Assembly (NCBI RefSeq): GCF_023159225.1
Contig: NC_063170.1
Coordinates: 29,166,301-29,230,300 of the forward strand
Origin: Perognathus longimembris pacificus
Lineage: Eukaryota; Chordata; Mammalia; Rodentia; Heteromyidae
Direction of reading: 5' to 3'
DNA: 64,000 bases
Part shown: in pieces, positions 1 to 38,639 of the stretch
Numbering within the stretch: the first letter of the stretch is position 1
Layout of the letters: every line of letters starts with the position of its first letter
Notes under the pieces: generated by a model
The model's database searches: none
The model's input: the letters and a program-made list of their open reading frames with translations, nothing else
What the model was told of the DNA's origin: nothing
Translations under genes and position numbers: made by a program

Positions 1-558
1 AGGATTCTCAACATTTATTAGTTATCATTTGTAGTGTTTAGGAGGCGAGCACTCTTGCCACTTGGCCATATTCCCAGCCCCCATATGTAGTGTTTAATAA
101 AGGAAAACACTTGAGGATTTACTGTATACTCCAGTTCCATTCTGAGTAAACCAAATAGGAGTAGTGAATCAAGCACAGTTTAGTTCTTGTAAATGTTATT
201 GGGAAAAGAAACCTATCACAGCCACTACACTGTCTCTATGACTTGATTAAGTAAGTCTTTGAGTGTCACTGTTGCATTTGGAGAGAAATCTTGATTTCCT
301 TGGTCCTTCTCAATCCTAAAACGTAGAATTGAGTTCAATTAGTCAAGCATCTTGTGTGTTTTAGTGCCATGGACTTTGCTAGGCAGTGAGTCCAAACAAG
401 TGGAGGGGACCTGCTTGTGGAACTTACTGTACTGCAGTGTGAGGGCTGCTCTATGTTACTGTCAAGTCAGTGTTCTGGATTCTTGGAAGAGAGTTTACCT
501 GGGGAATTTGGGAATGACTACAGGAGATAGCATGTGAGTTAAATCTGAAGAGGATGAG

Positions 559-757
559 GGCTGGGAATGTGGCTTAGTGGTAGAGTGCTTGCTCAAAGCC
601 CGGGGTTCCATTCCTCAGCACCACATAAACAGAAAAGGCTGGAAGTGGTGCTGTGGCTCAAGTGGTAGAGTGCTAGCTAGCCTTGAGCAAAAAGAAGCCG
701 GGGACAGGGCTCAGGCCCTAAGTCTAAGCCCCAGGACTGGCAAAAAAAAAAAAAAAG
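559..757 (+). repeat. IDL-Geo SINE
   Basis: An ID-type left half (gctgggaatgtggcttagtgg) joined to the Geo right half (gtggctcaagtggtagagtg to ccaggactggc) and an A tail. It is moderately diverged. The 61-codon reading frame over it is only the SINE consensus. Confidence 0.9.
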
Positions 758-984
758 GATGAGCAGAAATTCTTCACATGGGCAAGAAAGATGATTTACA
801 ATAGATGAAGCTGAGAACAGTTAAATTTTCATGGTGTGTTCCATTATAGGATTCCTGCAGTACTAGTACAGTAGCACAAATGTGTTATTCAAATTATGGG
901 GTTCTTTGTTTTGAACCTTGAGCCTAAAGGCAGTCACTATGCAAGAGTGCTACATTCCCTAATCCAAGTTATTATTATTATTGT

Positions 985-2205
985 TTGTGCCAGTTCTAGG
1001 GCTTGACCTTGGCTTGGGTGCTGTCTCTAAGCTTTGGGTGCTCTGCCCCTACTGGGCCCACAGATTCATTTGGCTCTTTTGGTGGTTAATTGGTTGGAGA
1101 TGAGAGTCTCATCAAATTTCATGCCTGGGCTGGCTTTGAACCACAATCCTTAAATCTCCTGATTAAGTAGGATTATAGCCATAAACCACCACTGCCAAGT
1201 TCCCATCATCATCATCATTATCATTTTTTTTTGTATGTATGTGTCCTGGGACTTGGACTTTGGGTGATAGTACTGTCTCTGAGCTCCCTCCCCCCCTCAA
1301 ATCTAGCCAAACGTGAGCCATAACTACACTTCTGGTTTTTGTTTTTTCTCTTGTTTTATTGGAAATAAAGAGTCACAGACTTTTCTGCCTGGGCTTGCTT
1401 TAAACCTACATTCCTCAGATCTCAGCCTCCTGAACTGCTAGAATTACAAGTGTGAGCCACTGGTGCCCCTGTTCCAAATTGTTTTAAGATTTATATCCCT
1501 TTCTATTTTTAATTCTCCCTACAAATTATTGATTTATTCCATCATTTAAAAAGTAGCATTCACATTAACATGATAGAATTCTGTGTGGGATTTCTTTCTT
1601 TTTTACAGTTGATTTGTATTTGATTGTCAGATTACACTTGTAGCATGTATGGGGGGAAATCCATTACTTATTGTTATATATTAGATACATAGAGGTCAGG
1701 AGCCAAAACACCAAACCAAACAAAAAGCAAATTAAATGATAGGGTTGTTTTCCTAAAGGTCTCAGAGGAGTAGCACATGAGAAGTAATAATGTTCATTAA
1801 GCCCAAATCCTTAAATGCTGTCATTCTCTTAACTACTGAAGCCAGCATTTTATGTAACAGCTCTGCTGTATAAATTAATGTTCTCTTTAAGTTAACATTG
1901 AAAGGTACTTCTTTCTCGCTCACTCGCCCTCTCTTCCCTACCTCCCTCCCTCCTTCTTTCCTTCCTTCTTTCTTTTTCTCTTTTTCAGTTGCGGGGCTGG
2001 AACTCAGGGTCTGTTCTTCAGTTCTTTCACGTGAGGCTAGTGCTCTACCACTTTGAGCCACAGCTGCACTTCCAGTTTTCTGGTGGCTAATTGGAAATAA
2101 GAGTTGCATGGACTTTCCACCCAGGCTGGCTTCAAACTGCATTCCTCAGATCTCAGCCTCCTGAGTAAGCTAGGATTACAAGCATGAGCCACCAGAGCTT
2201 GGCAG
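985..2205 (-). repeat. Three 7SL-headed Geo SINEs
   Basis: Reverse-oriented copies lie at about 985-1200, 1235-1465 and 1980-2205. Each shows the Geo half first, then ggttaattggagataagag and a B1/Alu-like block ending ctcctgagtagctaggattacaag with a gtgagccacc tail end. Between them (1470-1975) is AT-rich sequence and a CT-rich run with nothing else recognised. Confidence 0.8.
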
Positions 2206-2307
2206 TGCTTTTTTCTTTGAAAATGATATACTATGGATTTCTATGGATAATTTATCTTTTGAGGATATTTTAAGTGATTTTGTTTTGTTTTGTTTTATTT
2301 TTTTTTG

Positions 2308-2497
2308 CCAGTCCTGGGGCTTGAAATCACGGCCTGAGCACTGTCCCTGGCTTCTTTTTGCTCAAGGCTAGCACACTACCACTTGAGACACAGCGCCACT
2401 TCTGGCTTTTTCTATATATGTGGTGCTGAGGAATTGAACCCAGGGCTTCATGTATATGAGGCAAGCACTTTACCACTATGCCATATTCCCAGCCCTT
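2308..2497 (-). repeat. IDL-Geo SINE
   Basis: A complete copy in reverse orientation, from gccagtcctggggcttg to ccatattcccagccc, with a T-rich (complement of A) end at 2290-2307. Confidence 0.9.
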
Positions 2498-2657
2498 GAG
2501 GATATTTTAAATAAATTGAATTATACAGTGTTCCTGGCTTTGTTCATTTAGCATAATTTTTTCTAGATTAATTTCTGTATCAATACTTCTGTGCTTATGA
2601 CTGAGTAATAATTACATGTATGTATATAATACATATATGTTATGTGTTGATTATTTA

Positions 2658-4815
2658 TTTTTGCCTAGTTTTTAAATTTATTTATTAACTGAACACATTT
2701 TTTTTTTGACAAGGTGTTGTGCAAAAAGGGTACAGTTACATAGTAGGGCAGTGTGTACATTTCTTGTGATATCTTAGGCCCTGTTTTTCTTTCCCTTCTC
2801 TAGGTCAGGTAGAAATATATACAATATACAATGTATCAAGAGCATATACAGTAGCCACGTGGCCAGGCCCAAGAAAATTCGCCTAGGGCTTTAAATGTAA
2901 TGTCGATATTAGACAATATGTCGACAGTAGACTTATATAAACGTACATACATAGCTTTTGAGCTATTGTATTCCACTGAGAGGTCAATTTTTGACCTTTA
3001 TATGTTGAGTAGTTGTTTGGTTTTAGTTACATACTGTTGGGTTGCTCCCCCAATCCTTTGGGAAATACCATTTGACAAGCAGTTTTTGGTTTCACAGACC
3101 TGGTCTCTACTGTCTCTCTGTCTCCCTTTCTTAACAATCATATATCAGGGAGATCATGCCCCTTTGTTTTCTGTGTTCTAGGCTTGTCTCGCTCAACATT
3201 GTTTGTTCAAGTTCTGACCATTTCCCTGCGAATAACAATATTTCACCATTCCTAATCGCTATGTAGTATTCCATTGCGTATAGGTACCATATTTTTTGGA
3301 TCCATTCATCTGTGGATGGGCATCTGGGTTGTTTCCATATTTTGGCTATTGTGAATTGTGCTGCGATAAACATGGAAGTACAAATGTCTTTTTGATATCT
3401 TGGGACTTGCTGTTTAGGATAGATGCCTAGGAGTGGTATGGCTGGGTCATAGGGTAGGTCTATATTGAGCTTTTTGAGAAACCTCCATACTGTTCTCCAA
3501 AGTGGTTGTACTAATTTGCACTCCCACCAACAATGGAGAAGGGTTCCTCTTTCCCCGCACCCCCTCCAGCATTTGTTGTTGCCTGAGTTCAGAGTATAGG
3601 CCATTCTAACTGGAGTGAGGTGGTATCTCAGGGTTGTTTTTATTTGCATTTCCTTTGCTACCAGGGATGTTGAATTTTCCTCATATGTTTCTTTGCCATT
3701 TTTATTTCTTCTCTTGTGAAGTCTCTCTTTAGCTCCTTTTCCCATTTCCTAATTGGTTTATTGGGCTTGGAGGGGCTTAGTTTTTTGAGTTCTCTGTAGA
3801 TGACAGATATTAGGCCTTTGTCTGTTGCTGTGCTGGTAAAGATCCTTTCCCATATGGTTGGCTGTCTTTCTGTTTTGGTGGCTATGTCCTTAGCTGTGCA
3901 GAAACTTTTTAATTTTTAGTAGTCCCATTTGTCAAGTCTCTCCCCTATTTGTTGTGCCCCTGGGACTGAATTCAGGAAGTTCTTTCCTGTGCCTATAAGT
4001 TCTAGCGTCTTTCCTACTCTGACCTTCAGTAGTTTCAAGGATTCAGGTCTGATATTGAGGTCCTTGATCCATTTTGAGTTGATCTTGGTGCATGGTGATA
4101 GGCTTGGGTCTACTTTGAATTTTCTGCGTATGGCTGCCCAGTTTTCCCAGCACCAGTAGTTGAAGAGGCTATGTTTATTCCACTGTATGTCTTTAGCTCC
4201 TTTGTCAAGTATGAGCTGACTCAGTAAGAGTGCGGTTTTATTTCTGGATCTTCAATTCTATTCCATTGGTTTTCTGACCTGTTTTTATACCAATACCAGA
4301 TTGTTTTTGTTATGATGGCCCTATAGTAGAGCTTGAAGTCTGGTATTGTGATACCTCCTGCACTGCTTTTTTTGCCTAGAATTGCTTTGGCTATTCTAGG
4401 TCTTTTGCTGTTCCATATGAATTTATGGATTGCTTTCTCTATTTCAGTGAAGAATGTGACTGGGATCTTGATGAGGATTGCATTGAATTTGTATAACAAT
4501 TTGGGCAATATGGCCATTTTCACTATATTGATTCTGCCTACCCATGAGCATGATAGGTCTTTCCATCTCCTTGTGTCTTCTTTGATTTCCTTTATTAGAT
4601 TTTTATAGTTCTCATTAAATAGGTCCGTCACGTCTTTGGTTAGGTTGATCCCTAGATACTTTATTCTTTTTTGGCTACTGTAAATGGAATTATTTCCATA
4701 ATTTCCTTTTCTGCTTGTACATTGCTGGTGTACAGAAAAGCTGCTGACTTTTGTGGATTGATTTTGTATCCTGCTACTTTGCCAAAATGGTTTATTAGGT
4801 GTAGGAGTTTGGGGG
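2658..4815 (-). mobile_element. 5'-truncated L1 with 16-bp target duplication
   Basis: A LINE-1 on the minus strand. The 3'UTR lies at 2658-3130. Broken pieces of ORF2 follow: the C-terminal cysteine-rich part at 3131-3745, then upstream reverse-transcriptase sequence to about 4815, interrupted by stops and frame changes. The identical 16-mer atgtgttgattattta stands at 2642-2657 and 4816-4831, so the ends are exact and the insert is about 2.16 kb. The flanks (about 2510-2657 and 4832 on) look like an older L1. The element is not capable of coding full ORF2. Confidence 0.88.
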
Positions 4816-4847
4816 ATGTGTTGATTATTTAGCCATTTTAAAATAAA

Positions 4848-5058
4848 ATAGTGCTGGTGGTTCATGCCTGTAATCCTAGCTTCTCAGGAGGTTGAGATTG
4901 AAAGATCATGGTTTGAAGCCAGCCCAGGCAGCAAACTTCATGAGACTCTTCAACCATCAAAACCAGAAGTGGAGCTATGGTTCAAGTGGTAGAGTGATAT
5001 CCTTGAGCGAATAAGTTAAAGGACAGCACCCAGGACCTGATTTCAATCCTCAGGACTG

Positions 5059-5095
<37 letters not shown>
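4848..5095 (+). repeat. 7SL-headed Geo SINE with (CA)n tail
   Basis: The left half is ggtggttcatgcctgtaatcc and following B1/Alu-like sequence; the right half is the Geo module. It ends in a CA microsatellite at 5062-5095, probably grown from the SINE tail. Confidence 0.85.
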
Positions 5096-5104
5096 ATACA
5101 ATAG

Positions 5105-5218
5105 AGGTGCTGGGAATGTGGCTTAGTGGTAGAATGCTTGCTTAGCATGTATGAAACCCTGGCTTCAATTCCTTAGTACCACATAAACAATAATAATAAA
5201 AATTATAAATAAATAAAT
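5105..5218 (+). repeat. ID element (left monomer only)
   Basis: gctgggaatgtggcttagtgg with B-box-like sequence ggcttcaattcctta and an A-rich taaataaataa tail. No Geo half is attached. Confidence 0.8.
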
Positions 5219-5968
5219 AAGCATTCAGTCTGAACATTTAGAACCAGCTTATTCATATGAGTGTTTATGAAGCACACAAAATATGCATTTTAGATATCTA
5301 AGACATAAAAATGACCACTTGTCATTATCATGGATGCATGCTGTGGTAGAGGTGTTTATATGATAGGAAGGAATGGATAATTCTACTTGATGAGAGCTAA
5401 TTATTGTGCAAGCAGATTTTTGTTAATGGCAGAGAAGGCTATATATGCATTGTAGCTGTGTTTTTGAAATAGGGGCTAGGTGTTTGAGGAGAGTATTATT
5501 TATCATTTTCTACTATAAATGATTAACAAATTTTAGGTATTTTATTTCCAAGTTGTTTAGTTCTTAAGGTAGACTGGGTGTAATTCTTTGGTCTAAAGAA
5601 TAGTCTAAAATGCAGATAAAACGTAGTCAAGAGGAAAAGAATATTATCAGATTTGGATGGGACTGTACTTATCTCAAGTAGCTTGGTTTGATAGTTCAAT
5701 TCTGGTTAGATTCAGAGTATATTACCAGAACGTACCCCTTAATTGTGTTCTTATGAACATACCTCTTTCTTTGAGGCCAACCTTCCTCAAGAATGTTGTC
5801 ACCTTAATAGTTGTCAGAAATTGATTAAATTAGTTTGAGATCAGTGTTGGAATGAACACTATGTGAAAGTCTTGAAGGAAGACTATGATTTGAATGATAG
5901 AAATGGAAATTTTGCTAAAGTACTTATGAAACCCTAATGAAAGTTTTGTTTTTAAATTTTTATTGCAG
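5216..5968. other. VPS35: Unique intron 1 sequence
   Basis: AT-rich, no coding signal, no recognised repeat. The last bases supply the exon 2 acceptor. Confidence 0.5.
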
Positions 5969-32842
<26,874 letters not shown>

Positions 32843-33605
32843 ACAACTCACCTTACTCCTTTCCATGTACATCCAGTAAGGGTTTAATAACTAGGTCTCC
32901 CTTCCATAGATTGTGCCTTTCAGAAATGCTGAGGTAGGTTTCCCATTTCTTACCTTTGATGTGTTTTACCCAGCACCTCCGGACACTCACCTTCAAGACC
33001 TTAATAAAATATTCACTTTGTAATTGTTCAAAAAGTCTGTCTGATCTCCCCAAGTAGCATGACTGATCTGCTATTTAAAATTCCCATAATCTGTAAAAAA
33101 CAAAAACAAAATCCACTTATCTTGGTTACTAATGAAACTCTCCTTCCTTTTTGTTTTGTTTCAATGTTGATTGTGTATTTTCTTCATTATCAGGAAATAC
33201 TAACCCCCAAAAGTATCTGACTGTTCTGTAGTCCTCTTTGAGATTAATTTAGAGGAAAGGAATACTGTATGTAAGACTGACCTTGGGCTTTTCCTTAAAT
33301 GCGAGATAAGGCCATGTGTAACATTTCCCCTAAAACTAGAATATATTGCATGTTTGAGAAGTTTAAATCACCATGGTCAAAAGCAGAAGCTATATTTTGC
33401 ATATTTGTACTCAGCCATCCATTAAGAACTTTCATTGTTCTCTGAACCTATTTATCAGAAATAATTTGGTTCTAAATAGTATAAAATAGAAATTTTGTGA
33501 TCTATATAATTTATGTATAACCATTATTGTAAATTTAATGGGAAATGCATCAAAATTATGATTTTTTTTGCAACAGTGAAACAATAAAATTGCTATTAAC
33601 AATTT
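32843..33605 (+). other. VPS35: VPS35 3' untranslated region
   Basis: About 760 bp of AT-rich, repeat-free sequence between the stop codon and the polyadenylation site. An upstream AATAAA near 33003 could give a shorter isoform. An IDL-Geo SINE begins shortly after the distal site. Confidence 0.8.
33583..33588 (+). terminator. VPS35: VPS35 distal poly(A) signal AATAAA
   Basis: A canonical hexamer within acaataaaattg, with cleavage expected roughly 10-25 bases later near 33600-33610, ahead of a T-rich stretch that could act as the downstream element. Confidence 0.75.
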
Positions 33606-33619
33606 TGGGTCTTTTCTTT

Positions 33620-34040
33620 TTTTTTTTGCCAGTCCTGGGACTTGAACTCAGGGCCTGAGCACTGTCCCTGAGCTTCTCTTGCTCAAGGATAGCACTCTAC
33701 CACTTGAGTCACAGGGCCATTTCTGGCTTTTTCTGTTTATGTGGCACTGAGGAATCGAACCCAGGCCCTCATGCATGCTAGGCATGCACTCTACCACTAG
33801 GCCACATTCCCAGCCTGAGCTTTTATTTTCTTTTTTTTTATACTGTCTTAACTTGTCTAGGTGCTTGTGACTCATACTTGTAATCTAGCTTCTCAGGAGG
33901 CTGAGATCTGAGGATCACAGTTTGAAGCCAGACTGAGCCAGAAATTCCATGAGATTCTTATCTCCAATTAACCACCAAAAAGCCAGAAGTAGTAGAGCTC
34001 CAGCATTAGGCAGAAAAGCTCAGGAACAATGCCCGGGCCT
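33620..34040. repeat. IDL-Geo (-) then 7SL-Geo (+)
   Basis: A reverse IDL-Geo at 33622-33815 lies just beyond the VPS35 poly(A) site, followed by a forward 7SL-headed SINE at 33858-34040. Confidence 0.85.
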
Positions 34041-35570
34041 AGGAGAATGCCTATGGAATCTTGTACATTCTCATGTTTATTTAACTCACTTGTTCAACTC
34101 TGGTTTTAAACACTGAGCAAGTCCCCATCTATGCTTTCAGTCATTAGAGTTTTGCATGATGAGTTCTCATTCCCCAAAGGCTTTCCACCCATATTAGTTA
34201 TCCATTAGTTAAGCCTAGTGTCTTAAGAAAATTTACTTCACAGTTCTCTGGATCAGAAATTTAGGAGCAGCTAGAGGTTTGGGTTACCCTGGTTTATAGG
34301 TGGCCATCAAGATTTCATCTCTCATCTCGTTTTGTTAGCTCACTCACCTGACTGCTAGTGGGAGGTTTCAGTTCCCATCTATGTGAGCCTTTCCATAAGG
34401 CAGCCTACATGTTTTTACAATAAAACAGTTCCCCAAATGAGTGGTTCCAGAGAGAAAGAACAAAGAAGAAACCACAGTGCCTTCTGATAATCTAATTTTA
34501 CAGGTGACACATCACTTTTGCCATTTTCTGTTAATTGTCAGTCATTAAGTCTCGTCCACACTCAGAGTATGGGTTTGAAACCCATAGGTTGTGCCTTTAA
34601 TTATGCTACCTAAGACTGTGCTCCCCTCTTCATGTGTGTACATATGTCTGTCCTGGGAGTTGATCTTTGAGCCTTTTGGTTGTTTGGCAGATACTTTATC
34701 ACTTCAGCCCCCAGCTACTTCTTTTGCTTTAGTTATTTTTTGGATAATCTTGGACTTCTTGCCTAGAGTTGGCCCCATTCTGTGATCCTCTTAACTATAC
34801 CTTATGGACCACTGGCATCTCAGGACAGGCACCCTCACATGTAGATTATGTCCCGCCTTTTCAAGTAGTAAGGAAGTTATAGACATTTCCCTTGCCTATA
34901 ATGCTAACTACTCAGGGGACTAGAATCCAGATGATCATGGTTCAAAACGGTAGATATGAGTCTCGCAGGTTTTCCTACTCTGCCTGGCCTCAAACTGTGA
35001 TCCTGAGATCACAGTTTTGACCTTTTGAGTAGTTAGAATTACGGGCACGAATCACTAGGGTCTGGCCAGAATTGTCCTTTAAAAAATTCATGGAATTGTC
35101 TATATCCTGTACATGAAGATGTGAATAGGAAAATCTCTAGGGGAGGCCTTGCAGCCAGGGCTGGGTCTAGGTGCCTGTAGTGAACAAGAGACAGATTCCA
35201 TTATTGCTGACCTATATTTGCTGTACTTGGACTTACCTGGACTAGTGACCTATGTCAGGTACGATTCAAGACAAGCTTCTTGGCTTACATTTATTCAAAA
35301 CAAGTCTATCAGAAGTAGATTGCGGTAGATCTCCTACAGGAGTGCATTGTTCTAGATTGTATGGTGTGCCAACAGAACTAGGTTCATGCTTTGAAAACTG
35401 CTTGGGAAAAGACTATTTTACCACATGTTGCAGTGTTTAGTCAGCCTTAATCCAGAAATGTTTTCCTTTAGCAAAGCAAAGTATTAGGATATGAGACCTA
35501 GATCCATTTTCAAATACAAATTTAAAAATGTAGTAGATTTCCCATTACTTGTTCTTTTTAAAATTAAAAA
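34041..35570. other. Intergenic DNA, mostly unrecognised
   Basis: No convincing gene. Diverged 7SL-type traces lie at 34640-34830 and 34890-35065. The open frame at 35252-35440 resembles nothing I know and lacks supporting signals. Confidence 0.5.
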
Positions 35571-35574
35571 ATGG

Positions 35575-35755
35575 CCAGGTGCTGGTAGCTTAGCTACTAG
35601 GAGACTGAGATCTAAGGATCAAGGTTCAGTGCCAGCCTGGGCAGGAAAGTGCATGAGACTCTTATTTCCAGAGAACTTTCAAAAACTTGAAGTGGCTCAA
35701 AGTAGTAGAGCATAGCCTTGAGCAAAAAAGCTCAGGGACAGTTCCCAAACCTATT
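35575..35755 (+). repeat. 7SL-headed Geo SINE, shortened
   Basis: ccaggtgctggtagcttagctac to gctcagggacagttcc, with deletions in both halves. Confidence 0.75.
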
Positions 35756-36454
35756 CAAGAACTATTAGAAATTTCATGGCCATTGGAAATAAAAAATAAT
35801 TTAATAAAAAGTAATAAAATAGTTATACATAATAGCAATTGAAAGAAGCACATTTGTCTGGTATGTTTTATAAAACCAGGTTCCATCATTTCTTTTGGTC
35901 TTGAATTATGTACACAAAGGTAATGGAATACTTTCCGATACTACTACAAACTGAAGATATATATATACTGATGAGCCTTATCATAGAATAAAATGGGATA
36001 GTTATATAAGTTGTTAAGATTAAACTTCAATTACAGGTTTTTTTGAGCCTTAAGTAGGATATCTTTCCAGGGGAATGGGCATTACAAAATCATTTTTCTT
36101 AACTGGTTTTGTTTATACACATCTCTGGATCAATGCTTCTCAAACTTGAACACACAAATCACCTATGGGACCCCGCAGTGATCTCAATGGGTTCATCACA
36201 TTTATGTAACCTTGAACCATGGTCATGTGTTGTGCCTTATTTGGCCAAAAGTCACTTTTGACTAGTGGAAATTTGTAAAGAGACACCATGGTTGGTGGTG
36301 CTGCTGGTGTACAAGATGTAAGCCTGTGAACAGTATGCTGTTATGTTGTGTGCTGCTGCTACTAAATCTGTGAAGAGGAGAGCCTGAGAATAAAGCATGG
36401 TCACCATTCTCACCTTGTTCCACATGTTCTTCTGGCTCACATGCATTGGAGAAT

Positions 36455-36917
36455 TGTTGGGGTTTGGACACCCCCTTTCTCCCCCCACGGGGAGAATGGT
36501 AACCACAAACTCTATGAAAGAGCACTCAGCCTGGCCCTCCGCTAAGTTGAGGAAGGGTTGTTGAAGCCTCCCCTCCCCCCAGTTCCCCCACATGTTACCA
36601 AGGGCGGAGGCGAAAAGGAAGGCATCAGGGACACGTTGCGGTGGTGGGAAGCGTCTCAAAGACTTTAATATGGAAGGGCACTTATATAGAAGTAATGGCG
36701 GGAAAGAAAGGGGGCTGGCCAAAGGGCCAGTCATAGGCTAGGGGTCACGTTCATCAAGTGACATCACGAAACTTCCCTTTGTGGGCGGGACAACCCCATC
36801 ATGGTGGCACGCACGTGTTCACCTCCCAAGGGGTGGAGGCCAGAAGGTGGGAGGGACTTCCATTGTCCCAAGGCTGGTGGAAGGGCAGCCTTTCCCAGGC
36901 CATAATAATCCCCAACA
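36455..36917 (-). repeat. ERV 3' LTR (463 bp)
   Basis: Read on the minus strand it has a TATA-like tctatataag (about 36682-36691) and an ATTAAA poly(A) signal (36664-36669), the expected U3-R order, and ends in the inverted TG...CA dinucleotides. Antisense open frames over it are GC-content artefacts. Confidence 0.9.
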
Positions 36918-37916
36918 TCTCCCCCTTTTTGTTTTTTCAATGAGCAGGGGATGCTGTAAACACATGGCATGTGTGGGCATAAGGCAAATGCTGACATAAG
37001 ATCTGTGGGGCCCCTTCCACAAAACTGGGGTGGGGGGTAGGTAAGAGTCCATCCGTCTGGCTATGTCCAGAAGTCGGAATCCTCAGCTGGTTTCTGCCAA
37101 GTGCAGGAAGGTGCCCTCTTTTGCTGGTGAGGTAGAAGCTGAAACTCTGGCATTCCCGGCAGTTCACAGTAGCTGATAACTCAAACATAAGTGATTAGTG
37201 AAACATTCTTTTATATAAACATTGAAGCCAAGGTGTTAAACCTTTGCATTTACTTTTTTAAACATTTCTATCATAAAACATTGGGGTTGAGTGTCAATAC
37301 CCTCAGCTCCTATTTTCTTTCCAACGGGGCTCCCCAAGTCTAGCAGCAGGGGGAGAGGAAAGGAAGAAGCATGGTGCAAAATTCCTTTAGTTTCTTTGTG
37401 TGACGCTGTAGGCAGTATTGCCACAGCAAAACATTGAGCCATGAGACGCTCAAGAAGGAATCTAGAAAGCAAACAAGGAAAGGAAGCTTGGTTGCCTCCT
37501 ACCGTAGGCAGTCCTACTTTCCATATTTTCATGGGAGAGCAGAAGTCCAACATGGTCCTCCTTTTCCTAGAGAGAACAAGAAGACATTTCTCCAGAGCGG
37601 GTGCTCTGGGTTTAATTTTCCAATCTGGAGAAACACATATACTGTACTCCATCCCACACTGATTCGGGATGATTTAAAATTTCTTGATAATTAACATAAA
37701 CATAACTAATCCTGGGGAATACCCCCCCTTTTTGTTTTAAAATTATGACACCGGCGGCCACCAGGCAGGGAGTATGGATGGAGGTCTCGTCTTCTGTAGT
37801 TACTTTTTGCTGTTAAGGGGGCGACGTAAATCAAGGGCCCCTGGTCAGCCTGGCAGTCCGGTATAGTTGGCAAAAAGTTCCCATCATTACCATGAGGATG
37901 GTTACTGGGGCCAGAG
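36918..37916 (-). other. ERV internal remnant (about 1 kb)
   Basis: Residual internal sequence between the LTR pieces. The polypurine tract adjoins the LTR and a second, similar A/G-rich tract lies at about 37722-37736. An open minus-strand stretch at 37236-37652 has no feature I can assign to a retroviral protein. Confidence 0.6.
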
Positions 37917-38414
37917 ACCTCCCAAGGGGTGGAGGCCAGAAGGTGGGAGGGACTTCCATTGTCCCAAGGCTGGTGGAAGGGCAGCCTTTCCCAGGCCATA
38001 ATAATCCCCAACAGAGAATCAGCATCATAGGTGCCATATGCAGATTCTCTGGGTTTGCTGTTTCTGGTGTCGCTGGAGGAAAACAGCTCTATACACGAGA
38101 GCAGAAGACTTAATACTGTGTATTGGGACAATTTCACTGCCTCTTCCTGTAATGGATACAACTCGAATTCAAAGCAAAGAAAACTTAGTTACCATAGGAG
38201 TAATAAACTTCAGATTCTATGAACACATGCAAAGGTAGAAAGTGCTACTTTAGGCAACTTTAGCATTTAAGAAATGATTGTGACCAAATCCAGTGGGAAT
38301 GAACAGCTGTAGCAGGATTGGGAGACAGAGATGGACTGGAACAATGATGAAAGATGGTGCTTTTCTTTCATTGTGGCCCTATGATCATCTGAAGACATTT
38401 TAAAAAGCCAACAT

Positions 38415-38605
38415 CTGCTGAGCACCAGTGGGTCATACCTATAAATCTAGCTACTCAGAAGTCTGAGATCTGACTATCGTAGATGAGGTAGGAAAAACTA
38501 TGAGACTCTTACCTTTATCAAAAAGCCAGAAGTGGAGCTGTGTGGCTCAACTGGTAGAGTGCATCTAGCCCTTGAGTTCAAGCCCCAGTACTGGTACACA
38601 CACAC
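38415..38605 (+). repeat. 7SL-headed Geo SINE
   Basis: gagcaccagtgggtcatacct to agccccagtactggtacaca with a CA tail; diverged. Confidence 0.75.
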
Positions 38606-38639
38606 AAAACTGCCAACACCAGGCCCCACTCAAAGCCTG

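Larger units (their letters stand above)
36455..38013 (-). mobile_element. Deleted ERV2/ERVK-type provirus
   Basis: A minus-strand endogenous retrovirus of about 1.56 kb. A complete 3' LTR (36455-36917) begins TGTTGGGG and ends CCCCAACA. Directly before it, read on the minus strand, is a polypurine tract (aaaaagggggaga, 36918-36930). The other end keeps only the first 97 bp of the 5' LTR (37917-38013), identical to the 3' LTR over all 97 bp. gagaat flanks the element at 36449-36454 and 38014-38019; a 6-bp duplication is typical of class II ERVs. The rest of the 5' LTR, primer site, gag, pol and most of env are gone. No intact viral gene. Confidence 0.9.

Noticed and set aside
577..762. Short open frames with the recurring GSIPQHHI / SSGRVLALSKK type peptides at many sites (577, 6662, 12175, 27114, 28147, 41866, 48112, 61022 and others)
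   Set aside because: They are translations of IDL-Geo SINE consensus in various frames, with target duplications and A tails; no gene.
1..5968. Search for VPS35 exon 1 and promoter
   Set aside because: No CpG-rich leader or ATG followed by a donor compatible with the exon 2 start was seen; exon 1 is probably upstream of the window.
35252..35440. 62-codon open frame between VPS35 and SHCBP1
   Set aside because: No splice context, no family resemblance and no supporting promoter or poly(A) signal.
36252..36734. 160-codon open frame antisense across the ERV LTR edge
   Set aside because: It crosses the LTR/host boundary and follows the GC-rich LTR; no start context, no domain, no resemblance to a retroviral protein.
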